DNA of 6,162 nucleotides from positions 1 through 6,162 of the forward strand of contig JABJOR010000411.1 in assembly GCA_018664265.1 (NCBI GenBank). Reading direction: 5' to 3'. A program made the position numbers and the translations under genes. Shown here piece by piece: positions 1 through 5,709 of this stretch. The first letter of the stretch is position 1. Each line of letters begins with the position of its first letter. Under the pieces are notes generated by a model, which was not told where the DNA came from, did no database searches, and worked only from the letters and a program-made list of their open reading frames with translations. The stretch comes from Rhodospirillales bacterium (GTDB taxonomy: Bacteria > Pseudomonadota > Alphaproteobacteria > Rhodospirillales > Casp-alpha2).

Positions 1-406
1 AATGATCCGCGAAATCTGTGAAACCACAGGTGCCAAGATCGACATCGATGACGATGGTACCGTTAAGGTTGCCGCCGTTGACGAAGCCGCAGCCCAGGCT
101 GCTGTTGACTGGATCAACTCCATCACACAGGAACCGGAAGTCGGCGTAATCTACACTGGTAAAGTGGTCAAAACCGTTGACTTCGGTGCCTTTGTAAACT
201 TCATGGGCAGCAAAGACGGGCTGGTACACATTTCAGAAATGAAAAACCAGCGCGTTGAAAAAGTGACCGATGTTGTCAACGTTGGTGACGAAATCAAGGT
301 CAAGCTGATCGGCATCGACGATCGTGGTAAAGTTAAATTGTCCATGAAAGTCGTAGACCAGGAAACCGGCCTCGAAATTCCAAAAGAAGAAAAGAAAGCG
401 GACTAG
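1..406 (+). CDS. pnp: Polyribonucleotide nucleotidyltransferase (PNPase), C-terminal part
   Basis: This is the 3' end of the gene for PNPase, the phosphorolytic 3'-to-5' exoribonuclease of mRNA decay and the RNA degradosome. The start lies before the window; the ATG at position 2 is an internal Met codon. The first ~45 visible residues are the end of the KH RNA-binding domain ([23 protein letters not shown]). Residues ~46-120 form an S1 domain, with [20 protein letters not shown] and the closing strand KVKLSMK. The catalytic RNase PH-like domains are out of view. The protein ends with a short acidic/basic tail (PKEEKKAD) rather than a long Gly/Arg-rich extension. The TAG stop at 404-406 runs directly into a terminator hairpin, so pnp is probably the last gene of its transcript. 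The family assignment is secure from the KH-S1 order and sequence. Confidence 0.96.
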   Translation, partial: MIREICETTGAKIDIDDDGTVKVAAVDEAAAQAAVDWINSITQEPEVGVIYTGKVVKTVDFGAFVNFMGSKDGLVHISEMKNQRVEKVTDVVNVGDEIKVKLIGIDDRGKVKLSMKVVDQETGLEIPKEEKKAD

Positions 407-440
407 AAGGCTGAGCCTTCACCCGTTTTTTGTTTCTTTT
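406..440 (+). terminator. Rho-independent terminator after pnp (first of two)
   Basis: A 6-bp GC-rich stem GAAGGC/GCCTTC (406-411 with 415-420) has a 3-base loop and is followed, after ACCCG, by T-rich sequence (TTTTTTGTTTCTTTT). The stem begins on the last base of the pnp stop codon. The few bases between stem and T-run make it less than ideal, which may explain the second terminator downstream. Confidence 0.6.
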
Positions 441-454
441 GAGACAAAAATCAA

Positions 455-487
455 AGCTCGGCTGTTTATTCAGTCGGGCTTTTTTTA
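455..487 (+). terminator. Rho-independent terminator after pnp (second of two)
   Basis: A 10-bp stem AGCTCGGCTG (455-464) pairs with CAGTCGGGCT (471-480), with two G-U wobbles and a 6-base loop TTTATT. A run of seven T follows immediately (480-486). This is a canonical intrinsic terminator and the stronger of the pair. It separates pnp from the substrate-binding-like gene. Confidence 0.85.
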
Positions 488-505
488 TGGCTTTTCCGAG
501 CTTTC

Positions 506-534
506 TTGATCCTCCTATATTTCCTCTGTAATAT
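506..534 (+). promoter_or_regulatory. Candidate sigma-70-type promoter for the substrate-binding-like gene
   Basis: A -35-like TTGATC (506-511) is separated by exactly 17 bases from a -10-like TAATAT (529-534). Each hexamer matches the consensus at four of six positions. It lies just after the pnp terminators and ~30 bases before the next gene's ribosome binding site, where a promoter is required. The predicted transcription start, near 541, falls within the palindrome at 536-549. Confidence 0.45.
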
Positions 535-535
535 T

Positions 536-549
536 AATACCATGGTATT
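536..549. repeat. 14-bp perfect palindrome, possible operator
   Basis: AATACCATGGTATT reads the same on both strands. It begins two bases after the candidate -10 box and covers the predicted transcription start, a position where a bound dimeric repressor would block initiation. No known regulator is recognised from the sequence; the operator role is inferred from symmetry and position. Confidence 0.4.
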
Positions 550-552
550 GCT

Positions 553-559
553 AAGGGGG
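553..559 (+). promoter_or_regulatory. Ribosome binding site that decides the TTG start at 567
   Basis: AAGGGGG is the only strong Shine-Dalgarno-like sequence before the gene. It lies one base from the first in-frame TTG (561), too close for initiation, but seven bases from the second in-frame TTG at 567. No in-frame ATG exists upstream of the signal peptide's hydrophobic core, so TTG at 567 is the preferred start. Confidence 0.55.
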
Positions 560-566
560 ATTGGAT

Positions 567-1529
567 TTGTTTTGGGGAAGACATAAATATTTGAACTGGA
601 ATAGGCGTTTGAGACTATCATTCTTGCTTGCGTTTGTGGCAGTTCTTATGACGGACTCGGCTGTTTCTGCGGAAACGCTGGTCTGGGGGAAGACGTCTTT
701 TCCTCCGGGGTATATTACTGAGGGCCCGCAAAAGGGACAGGGGTACGCCGATAAACTGGACAGCTTTATGATCGAGAAGCTGACACAGTACGGTCATAAA
801 ATTGTCGAATTCCCCAGCTGGGAAAGGTTCTTGCGGACAATAAAACAAGGCCCACTCGTGTGTACGTCAATTTTGTGGTATCGCCCGCCGGGCGAGCGAG
901 CGCCCATTAAAGGGGCTTATCGTATCTCGGCCCCGAACGGAGTTTTCTTTTTGCATGATGTTGTGGTCCATAAAGACAATCGGCATCTCTTTGGCGAAGA
1001 GGTATCTTTCAGAGAATTGTTGGCGAATCAGAAACTGACCTTTGGTTATAACAGGCCCTATGGCATTACCTTCAACCGGATATTATCTGATCATTTGGGT
1101 ATTGCCCCCGGCGTAGAATTTGATGCAATCAGTACAACGGATCGCCATAAATACCTTAAAAGCGCCAAAAATGTTTTTGCCAGAATAGGGCCGGATATGA
1201 TTGGCGGTCTGATGAAGATGTTGCTTCAACAAAAGGTGGATTATGTTCTGGAATATGAATTTATGGTTCGCTACCAACAGGATAAAATAGGTTTTTCAGA
1301 CGATCTGGTCAGCATCCCGGTTTCAGAAGTCAAAAACAAAATGAACTGGATTACTTATGCCTGCTCTGACACCCCGGAGGGGGAAAAAGTCATCTCTGCG
1401 ATTAATCAGGTTTTAAAAACCTACAGAGATACAGACGAATTCAAGGACGCCCTTTCCTATCTGGTTCCGGTTGGCAGAGAGGAAAGATACTGGAGCGAGT
1501 TTGAGAAAATTCTTGATGTTTTTGAGTAA
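567..1529 (+). CDS. Secreted substrate-binding-like protein (TIGR02285-type, SBP family 3 fold)
   Basis: This gene encodes a 320-residue periplasmic protein resembling the solute-binding proteins of polar amino-acid ABC transporters. The pattern best fits the uncharacterised TIGR02285 family. An N-terminal signal peptide is clear: basic residues 10-16 (NWNRRLR), a hydrophobic core at ~17-28 (LSFLLAFVAVLM), and probable cleavage after AVSA (residue 35). The mature protein starts with a beta strand and the family-like FPPGYI/TEGP/KGQGYAD segment (45-63). Then come an LVCTSILWYRPPGER block (97-111) and VFFLHDVVV (126-134). Two cysteines (C99, C266) remain in the mature part and could form a disulfide. 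No permease or ATPase gene is adjacent, so a transport role is doubtful; a sensory or scavenging role is possible but unproven. It has its own candidate promoter and is convergent with the FecR-domain gene. A start at TTG 561 (322 residues) is the alternative. Confidence 0.75.
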   Translation: MFWGRHKYLNWNRRLRLSFLLAFVAVLMTDSAVSAETLVWGKTSFPPGYITEGPQKGQGYADKLDSFMIEKLTQYGHKIVEFPSWERFLRTIKQGPLVCTSILWYRPPGERAPIKGAYRISAPNGVFFLHDVVVHKDNRHLFGEEVSFRELLANQKLTFGYNRPYGITFNRILSDHLGIAPGVEFDAISTTDRHKYLKSAKNVFARIGPDMIGGLMKMLLQQKVDYVLEYEFMVRYQQDKIGFSDDLVSIPVSEVKNKMNWITYACSDTPEGEKVISAINQVLKTYRDTDEFKDALSYLVPVGREERYWSEFEKILDVFE

Positions 1530-1592
1530 ACTTTATGTGTCCCAGAATACGGGATGCGGCTCTGATCAAACTGATTTTCGCTAAAGGTTGTC

Positions 1593-2306
1593 TCAGTAAT
1601 CGTTTTTACTTATCTTTTTCTTCTTGTAAAAGGGCGGGCGTCTGTTCACCAGGGCTTCCAGCATGCGTAGCTCCTTATCGGTGTGATCAATTACCGGGGC
1701 TGTTTCGATGCGTTTGGCATGTCCGGCAGGATAAATATAACGCGGGCTATCGTGGTGTTTTGTTTTCACGGTTTCCAGATGCAGGCCGTCCTGCTTGCCG
1801 CCAAGGTCTCCGGTGCCATAACAAACACAAACGTAAGTTTTCTCCGCCGATGTATCAACATAGCATGCCGTGCCGCGAATTCCGATTGTCGCCACGGGCG
1901 TGGTGATTGTCGTATTGGTTTTGCCAAACACTGATAGCATGGCCCCGGCGGTGATGGTGATAAGCCCTGAGGGTGAAGCGTTCAGGGCCTCTTCTATATA
2001 CTCGGGATAGAACTCAACTTCTGAATCCTCATGAATTAAGTAGACGTGCTCTCCAATAATAATCACACAGTCGCCATCTGGCCCCGTTGTAACAATATCT
2101 CCGGAATGCACTTCCTGACCGATGATGGCAGGCTGGGCATTGATAAAAACCGCACCGGACATTTCCTGAATGCCGGGCAATATAGGGAGCTCGGAATTCC
2201 CGCTGGCCCGGCCTAACGCCATCAACAATGCAGGAGCAAACCCTGAAGCCACCAAGACGTTCTGAATCATAGCTCGTCTGGTTGGATGGTATGCAGATAA
2301 ATTCAT
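1593..2306 (-). CDS. Secreted FecR-domain protein with Tat-like leader
   Basis: This 237-residue protein is probably exported. Its N-terminus has a twin-arginine-like motif (T9-R10-R11-A-M-I) before a hydrophobic stretch (~13-31), suggesting Tat export. Residues ~50-145 form a FecR domain: SGAVFINAQ, then VHSGDIVTTGPDGDCVII, a beta-rich middle with HEDSEVEF, and the typical end TTPVATIGIRGT (135-146). A YVCVCYG stretch (158-164) follows, giving a C-x-C pair. The C-terminal HTDKELRMLEALVNRRPPF segment leads into a basic tail (KKKKISK). It lacks the cytoplasmic anti-sigma segment and single membrane anchor of true FecR regulators, and no ECF sigma factor or TonB receptor gene is nearby, so it is not a classical FecR. 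The ATG has a good GGAGG (complement of 2313-2317) six bases upstream. It is transcribed divergently from the PilZ gene and convergently with the substrate-binding-like gene. Its specific function is unknown. Confidence 0.83.
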   Translation of the reverse strand: MNLSAYHPTRRAMIQNVLVASGFAPALLMALGRASGNSELPILPGIQEMSGAVFINAQPAIIGQEVHSGDIVTTGPDGDCVIIIGEHVYLIHEDSEVEFYPEYIEEALNASPSGLITITAGAMLSVFGKTNTTITTPVATIGIRGTACYVDTSAEKTYVCVCYGTGDLGGKQDGLHLETVKTKHHDSPRYIYPAGHAKRIETAPVIDHTDKELRMLEALVNRRPPFYKKKKISKNDY

Positions 2307-2343
2307 GTTTTGCCTCCATATCAGGTGAATTGTTTAAAATTTC

Positions 2344-2359
2344 CCACCGATTAAGGTGG
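2344..2359. other. Small hairpin in the leader of the FecR-domain gene
   Basis: CCACC (2344-2348) and GGTGG (2355-2359) form a 5-bp GC-rich stem with a 6-base loop. Read on the + strand it is followed by TATTTTT and resembles a weak terminator, which could stop transcription leaving the FecR-domain gene region on its antisense strand. Read on the - strand it lies ~40 bases ahead of the FecR-domain start codon and could be a leader structure. Neither role is certain. Confidence 0.3.
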
Positions 2360-2448
2360 CTATTTTTCACGAATCTTTACTTGAAAATTTTTAATGCAAA
2401 CTAATATAATTCTAATATAGATATAATTAAAGCCACGTGAATTTGTTG

Positions 2449-2481
2449 CTGTATATTTGTTAATATATCTGACATATACAG
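2449..2481. repeat. Perfect 8-bp inverted repeat upstream of the PilZ gene
   Basis: CTGTATAT (2449-2456) and ATATACAG (2474-2481) are exact inverted copies separated by 17 bases. The arms are centred about 25 bases apart, somewhat over two helical turns. They sit 34-66 bases before the chosen PilZ start codon, in the very AT-rich divergent region between the FecR-domain and PilZ genes. This could be an operator for a dimeric regulator or merely an AT-rich coincidence. Several weak AT-rich -10-like sequences lie within and around it, but no single convincing promoter could be chosen. Confidence 0.35.
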
Positions 2482-2514
2482 TATTGAGTAAGTTTGAAAA
2501 TCAAGAGCGCTAAA

Positions 2515-2802
2515 ATGGTAAAAAATAAACGTCAATTCCGCCGAGACCAGCCAACAGTCAAAATTGAAGTGAATGATGGTACACCCTGTCAGGGTGGTGT
2601 GCTCGTGGATATTTCTGCCGGAGGAGCCGCTGTAGAATACCCACATGATGTTGGGGTGACGGATAATTCCCTGGAGGTTGGCCAGCCGTTGATTTTGAAT
2701 ATGAGCAATCAGTCAAAATTCCCGGCCAAGGTCGTACGGGTCTATGAAAAAGGCTTCGCAACGGAATTTGATTTCTCAATGGGGCGCACCCGAATTCGAT
2801 GA
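2515..2802 (+). CDS. Single-domain PilZ protein, probable cyclic di-GMP receptor
   Basis: This 95-residue cytoplasmic protein consists almost entirely of one PilZ domain. Both halves of the cyclic di-GMP-binding signature are intact: R6-x3-R10 (in KRQFRRDQ) and D32-x-S34-x2-G37 (DISAGGAAVE). The C-terminal half continues with beta strands (QPLILNMS, FPAKVVRVYEKGFATEFDF), matching the usual PilZ barrel. Binding is therefore expected, and the partner or process it controls (motility, polysaccharide, adhesion) cannot be told from the sequence. The ATG at 2515 is chosen because AAGAG (2503-2507) lies seven bases before it and the signature begins soon after; a TTG at 2494 would add seven residues without a good ribosome binding site. 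No cyclase, phosphodiesterase or flagellar gene is adjacent. No clear terminator follows. Confidence 0.85.
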   Translation: MVKNKRQFRRDQPTVKIEVNDGTPCQGGVLVDISAGGAAVEYPHDVGVTDNSLEVGQPLILNMSNQSKFPAKVVRVYEKGFATEFDFSMGRTRIR

Positions 2803-2920
2803 TTCTTCGCCGTATTTTTGAATAAAACAGGCCGCTCACTACTTATTCTGACGAACTCCCTATCTTCCAATTTTTGCTTCTTAAAGCCCCTTTCGTATGG
2901 CTCTTATCGAAAACTCGCTG

Positions 2921-2926
2921 TATAAA
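2921..2926 (+). promoter_or_regulatory. Possible -10 element for the fab operon
   Basis: TATAAA lies 67 bases before the fabA start codon, in the 190-base gap after the PilZ gene. No good -35 hexamer is found at 16-18 bases upstream (ATGGCT or TGGCTC at best), so the call is weak. If it is used, the phased repeats at 2933-2972 lie at and just downstream of the transcription start. Confidence 0.22.
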
Positions 2927-2932
2927 GGGTTT

Positions 2933-2972
2933 TGTGATAAGTTGTAATAATCTGTAACAATCCGTGAACGGC
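2933..2972 (+). repeat. Four tandem 10-bp units (TGTRAYAATC-like) upstream of fabA
   Basis: Consecutive decamers read TGTGATAAGT, TGTAATAATC, TGTAACAATC and CGTGAACGGC. The second and third differ at a single base, the first matches them at six or seven positions, and the fourth is degenerate. Spacing is exactly 10 bases, close to one helical turn, so the units face the same side of the DNA. They end eight bases before the fabA ribosome binding site. A regulatory role for the fab operon is inferred; no known protein site is recognised. Confidence 0.4.
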
Positions 2973-2980
2973 ATATTTCT

Positions 2981-2985
2981 GGGAG
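2981..2985 (+). promoter_or_regulatory. Ribosome binding site that supports the TTG start of fabA
   Basis: GGGAG lies seven bases before TTG at 2993. No ATG occurs in frame until residue 34, inside conserved FabA sequence, and starting at the TTG gives the catalytic residues their usual E. coli numbers, so TTG is very probably the true start. Confidence 0.7.
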
Positions 2986-2992
2986 TGTAATC

Positions 2993-3511
2993 TTGGTAAC
3001 TCAAAAGAATCAGTATTCATATGAAGAACTTCTAACGTGCGGGCGGGGTGAATTGTTTGGTCCCGGCAATGCGCAGCTTCCTGTGCCGCCTATGCTGATG
3101 TTTGATCGCATTACCACCGTTACCACAGATGGCGGTGAATACGACAAGGGTTACCTTGAAGCAGAGTATGATATTAATCCGGATTTGTGGTTTTTTGAGT
3201 GTCATTTCCCTGGCAATCCTGTCATGCCGGGCTGTCTGGGACTGGATGCCTTATGGCAATTAACCGGGTTTTATCTCGGTTGGACGGGTGCACTGGGTCA
3301 AGGTTATGCCTTGGGTGTGGGTGAGGTTAAATTCACCAACCAGGTTCGTCCCACCAGCAAATTGGTAACCTACAAGATTGATATTAAACGCATTATGAGC
3401 CGCGGCATTACTTTGGGTATTGCTGACGGTACAATGCTTGTAGATGGAGAGGTGGCGTATGTTGCCAAGGGCCTTAAAGTCACCCTCGCAAGCGCTACGG
3501 AAGAAGGATAA
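2993..3511 (+). CDS. fabA: 3-hydroxydecanoyl-ACP dehydratase/isomerase FabA
   Basis: FabA is the cytosolic hot-dog-fold enzyme that dehydrates 3-hydroxydecanoyl-ACP to trans-2-decenoyl-ACP and isomerises this to cis-3-decenoyl-ACP, the first committed step of oxygen-independent unsaturated fatty acid synthesis. The protein is 172 residues, the normal FabA length. The catalytic pair is visible: His71 in [14 protein letters not shown] (68-81) and Asp85 in LGLDALWQL, identical in position to E. coli. The segment [12 protein letters not shown] (29-40) and the end KGLKVTLA are also family features. The presence of an authentic FabA motif block, together with fabB directly after it, argues against FabZ, which lacks isomerase activity and is shorter. 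Translation starts at TTG. It is the first gene of the fabA-fabB-fabI operon; its TAA ends seven bases before the fabB ATG. Confidence 0.97.
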   Translation: MVTQKNQYSYEELLTCGRGELFGPGNAQLPVPPMLMFDRITTVTTDGGEYDKGYLEAEYDINPDLWFFECHFPGNPVMPGCLGLDALWQLTGFYLGWTGALGQGYALGVGEVKFTNQVRPTSKLVTYKIDIKRIMSRGITLGIADGTMLVDGEVAYVAKGLKVTLASATEEG

Positions 3512-3518
3512 AATCGTC

Positions 3519-4742
3519 ATGAAACGTGCCGTTGTAACCGGAATGGGGATCATCTCCTGTATTGGTAATGATATAGCCGAAGTCACGGACTCTCTGCGAG
3601 AGGGCAAGTCAGGCATTACGTTTTCCCAGGACTACTGTGACCGTGGCTTTCGTTCGCAAGTCTGGGGCAAGCCGGATGTTGACCTGGACGCGTTGATTAA
3701 TCGCCGTTTGCGACGCTTTATGGGCGACGGTGCGGGTTATAACTACCTCGCCATGGAACAGGCCATTGCGGACGCTGGTCTTGAAGAAGATCAGGTTTCC
3801 AACGTGCGCACGGGACTTATTGTTGGCTCCGGTGGCCCGTCTACGCGCAACCAGACGTTGGCAATCGATACGGCGCGTGAAAAAGGCGTCAAGAAGATCG
3901 GCCCGTTCATGGTTCCGCGCACCATGTCCTCAACCTGTTCTGCTACTCTTGCTACGGCGTTTAAGATCAAGGGGCCGAGTTACTCCATTACTTCGGCGTG
4001 CTCCACAAGTGCACACTGCATCGGCAATGCGCTGGAACAAATTCAGCTGGGCAAGCAGGATATCGTGTTTGCTGGCGGTGGCGAGGAACTGGATTGGTCC
4101 CTGTCCATGCTGTTTGATGCCATGCCAGCCATGAGTGGCGGCTTTAATGATACGCCAGAGCGGGCCTCTCGCGCTTATGATGCCAACCGCGATGGGTTTA
4201 TTATTGCTGGTGGCGGTGGTTTGCTGGTGATTGAAGAGCTGGAACACGCATTGGCCCGTGGTGCAAAGATTTACGGCGAAGTCGCCGGATACGGTGCGAC
4301 CTCTGATGGCTTTGACATGGTGCAGCCTTCCGGCGAGGGGGCCGTGCGCTGCATGCAAATTGCCATGAGCACGCTGGACCAAAAAGTTGATTACATCAAT
4401 ACCCATGGCACCTCAACGCCCGTGGGTGATACCAAAGAATTGCAGGCCATTCGTGAGGTCTTTTCTGATCAGGGCTATGTTCCACACTTTAGCTCTACCA
4501 AATCCCTGACCGGGCACTCATTGGGTGCTACCGGTGTACAGGAAGCGATTTACAGTCTGATCATGATGCAGGAAAAATTCCTGTGCGCCTCTGCCAATGT
4601 GGAAGATGTTGATCCGGATGTGGGGGATATGCCTTTGTTACGAGAGCGTAAAGATAATGCGGACGTCAATTGCGTGATGTCCAACAGCTTCGGCTTTGGG
4701 GGTACCAACGCATCGTTGGCCTTTACCCGGTATGAAGGGTAA
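3519..4742 (+). CDS. fabB: 3-oxoacyl-ACP synthase I (KAS I) FabB
   Basis: FabB condenses malonyl-ACP with acyl-ACPs and is the condensing enzyme that extends cis-3-decenoyl-ACP made by FabA. The 407-residue protein has the thiolase-type double fold. The catalytic triad is Cys161 ([12 protein letters not shown]), His296 ([11 protein letters not shown]) and His333 ([11 protein letters not shown]), with conserved Lys328. These match E. coli FabB Cys163, His298, Lys328 and His333. The glycine-rich end ([12 protein letters not shown], 389-400) is intact. The start chosen is ATG 3519, where [10 protein letters not shown] begins the family's first strand; AAGGA (3504-3508) in the end of fabA lies ten bases upstream. 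An in-frame upstream ATG at 3444 lies inside fabA and is rejected. Its pairing with fabA distinguishes it from FabF, and the gap of seven bases suggests coupled translation. Confidence 0.97.
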   Translation: MKRAVVTGMGIISCIGNDIAEVTDSLREGKSGITFSQDYCDRGFRSQVWGKPDVDLDALINRRLRRFMGDGAGYNYLAMEQAIADAGLEEDQVSNVRTGLIVGSGGPSTRNQTLAIDTAREKGVKKIGPFMVPRTMSSTCSATLATAFKIKGPSYSITSACSTSAHCIGNALEQIQLGKQDIVFAGGGEELDWSLSMLFDAMPAMSGGFNDTPERASRAYDANRDGFIIAGGGGLLVIEELEHALARGAKIYGEVAGYGATSDGFDMVQPSGEGAVRCMQIAMSTLDQKVDYINTHGTSTPVGDTKELQAIREVFSDQGYVPHFSSTKSLTGHSLGATGVQEAIYSLIMMQEKFLCASANVEDVDPDVGDMPLLRERKDNADVNCVMSNSFGFGGTNASLAFTRYEG

Positions 4743-4748
4743 TTGACC

Positions 4749-5534
4749 ATGAACGATTTAATGAAAGGCAAGCGCGGCGTCATTATGGGCGTTGCCAATG
4801 ACCATTCTATTGCCTGGGGCATTGCCAGCGCCCTTGCAGCCCAGGGGGCAGAGCTGGCTTTCACGTTCCAGGGCGGCGCCCTTGAAAAAAGGGTCCGCCC
4901 TTTGGTGGAATCTGTTGGTTCTGACTTGCTGGTATCTTGCGATGTGGAAGATGACAGCTCTATTGAAAACGCTTTCGAAACGATTGGTAAAAAATGGGAC
5001 TCCATTGATTTTGTGGTCCACGCCATTGCCTATTCCGACAAGGATGAGCTGAACGGGCGCTATGTGGAAACCAGCCGGGATAATTTCAAGCGTACCTTGG
5101 ATGTCTCCTGTTTCTCGTTTACTTCTACGGCCCGCGTAGCAGCCGGGATGATGGCGGATGGTGGCAGTATGCTGACCCTCACATTTGCCGGATCGCAACG
5201 GGTGGTTCCCAATTATAATGTTATGGGTGTGGCAAAAGCCGCACTTGAGGCCAGCGTGCGGTATCTGGCGTCCGATCTGGGTGATCAGGGTATTCGCGTG
5301 AATGCCATATCAGCCGGCCCTGTGCGCACGTTAGCGGGCAGCGCCATCTCAGGCGCACGTCATATCTATCGTTGGAGCCAGGAAAACGCCCCGCTTAAGC
5401 GAAATGCCGATATCGAGGACATTGGCGGGTCGGCTTTGTATCTTCTCAGTGAACTCTCTAATGGTGTGACAGGTGAGGTTCACCATGTAGATAGTGGATA
5501 TAACATTGTGGGTATTCCTGAGGCTGAAAAGTAA
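4749..5534 (+). CDS. fabI: NADH-dependent enoyl-ACP reductase FabI
   Basis: FabI reduces trans-2-enoyl-ACP in the last step of each elongation round and competes with the FabA/FabB branch. The 261-residue protein is an atypical short-chain dehydrogenase of usual FabI length. Residues 12-25 (IMGVANDHSIAWGI) form the cofactor-binding turn. The Y-x6-K catalytic pair is Tyr156 and Lys163 in PNYNVMGVAKAALE, and AISAGPVRTLA (187-196) borders the substrate loop. The second active-site tyrosine of E. coli FabI (Tyr146) is Phe146 here (LTLTFAGSQR), as in mycobacterial InhA (Phe149). Positions equivalent to the E. coli triclosan-resistance sites Gly93 and Phe203 are Ala94 and Ala203. The ATG at 4749 is preferred over TTG 4743 because AAGGG (4735-4739) lies nine bases away from it and only three from the TTG. 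It starts six bases after the fabB stop. No clear terminator follows. Confidence 0.96.
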   Translation: MNDLMKGKRGVIMGVANDHSIAWGIASALAAQGAELAFTFQGGALEKRVRPLVESVGSDLLVSCDVEDDSSIENAFETIGKKWDSIDFVVHAIAYSDKDELNGRYVETSRDNFKRTLDVSCFSFTSTARVAAGMMADGGSMLTLTFAGSQRVVPNYNVMGVAKAALEASVRYLASDLGDQGIRVNAISAGPVRTLAGSAISGARHIYRWSQENAPLKRNADIEDIGGSALYLLSELSNGVTGEVHHVDSGYNIVGIPEAEK

Positions 5535-5572
5535 AAGAGAGTTTTTTACTATAGAAAGCAGTGAAAGGCTCT

Positions 5573-5625
5573 GAATTAGTTGAAAAAAATAAATAGAATT
5601 AGAAATAATAAAAAAATGCTAATTC
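5573..5625. repeat. GAATTAG repeats in the fabI-irr gap
   Basis: GAATTAG occurs at 5573-5579 and 5596-5602, and its inverted copy CTAATTC at 5619-5625. The latter two could form a 7-bp stem with a 16-base A-rich loop. The surrounding stretch is extremely A-rich, so chance is a serious alternative. No strong intrinsic terminator for the fab operon was found in this gap. Confidence 0.25.
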
Positions 5626-5645
5626 CATAAAAAACAGGTGGTCTT

Positions 5646-5674
5646 TTGCTTAAAAATTTGATCTACTCTAAAAG
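5646..5674 (+). promoter_or_regulatory. Candidate promoter for irr
   Basis: TTGCTT (5646-5651) and TAAAAG (5669-5674) are spaced by 17 bases. The -35 matches the TTG core only and the -10 matches four of six consensus positions. It lies 36 bases before the irr start codon, which gives a short leader of about 30 bases. Irr could also be reached by read-through from the fab operon, as no terminator is evident between them. Confidence 0.33.
5656..5672. promoter_or_regulatory. Weak candidate Irr box (ICE-like) overlapping the irr promoter
   Basis: ATTTGATCTACTCTAAA resembles the rhizobial iron control element, an inverted repeat of TTTAGAA and TTCTAAA halves. The right half matches six of seven positions and the left half only about four of seven. 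Its place between the predicted -35 and -10 boxes of irr would suit autoregulation. The consensus is recalled from memory and the match is partial, so this is a suggestion only. Confidence 0.22.
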
Positions 5675-5709
5675 CGTTTTAAAGAAAATTGAATTCAAGG
5701 AAAGAGACC

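Noticed and set aside
2..4. ATG at the very start as a gene start
   Set aside because: The KH domain is already in progress; this Met replaces the usual Val after the GKGGK loop, so it is internal to pnp.
1539..1555. GTCCC/GGGAT hairpin between the convergent genes
   Set aside because: The stem is only 4-5 bp with a wobble pair and lacks a T-run on either strand, so it is not a convincing bidirectional terminator.
1535..1906. Open frame on the + strand opposite the FecR-domain gene
   Set aside because: It is antisense to a well supported gene, Cys/Arg-rich and without domain features or a ribosome binding site.
2883..2933. CCCTTT/AAAGGG and TTTCG/CGAAA inverted repeats before fabA
   Set aside because: They are short arms with long loops and show no conserved riboswitch or operator pattern.
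3444..3518. In-frame N-terminal extension of fabB from ATG 3444
   Set aside because: It lies entirely inside fabA, its residues do not resemble KAS enzymes, and [10 protein letters not shown] at 3519 is the family's normal beginning with a ribosome binding site in the end of fabA.
3930..4406. Long open frame on the - strand inside fabB
   Set aside because: It overlaps a fully conserved fabB in the opposite strand and its translation shows no recognisable domain.
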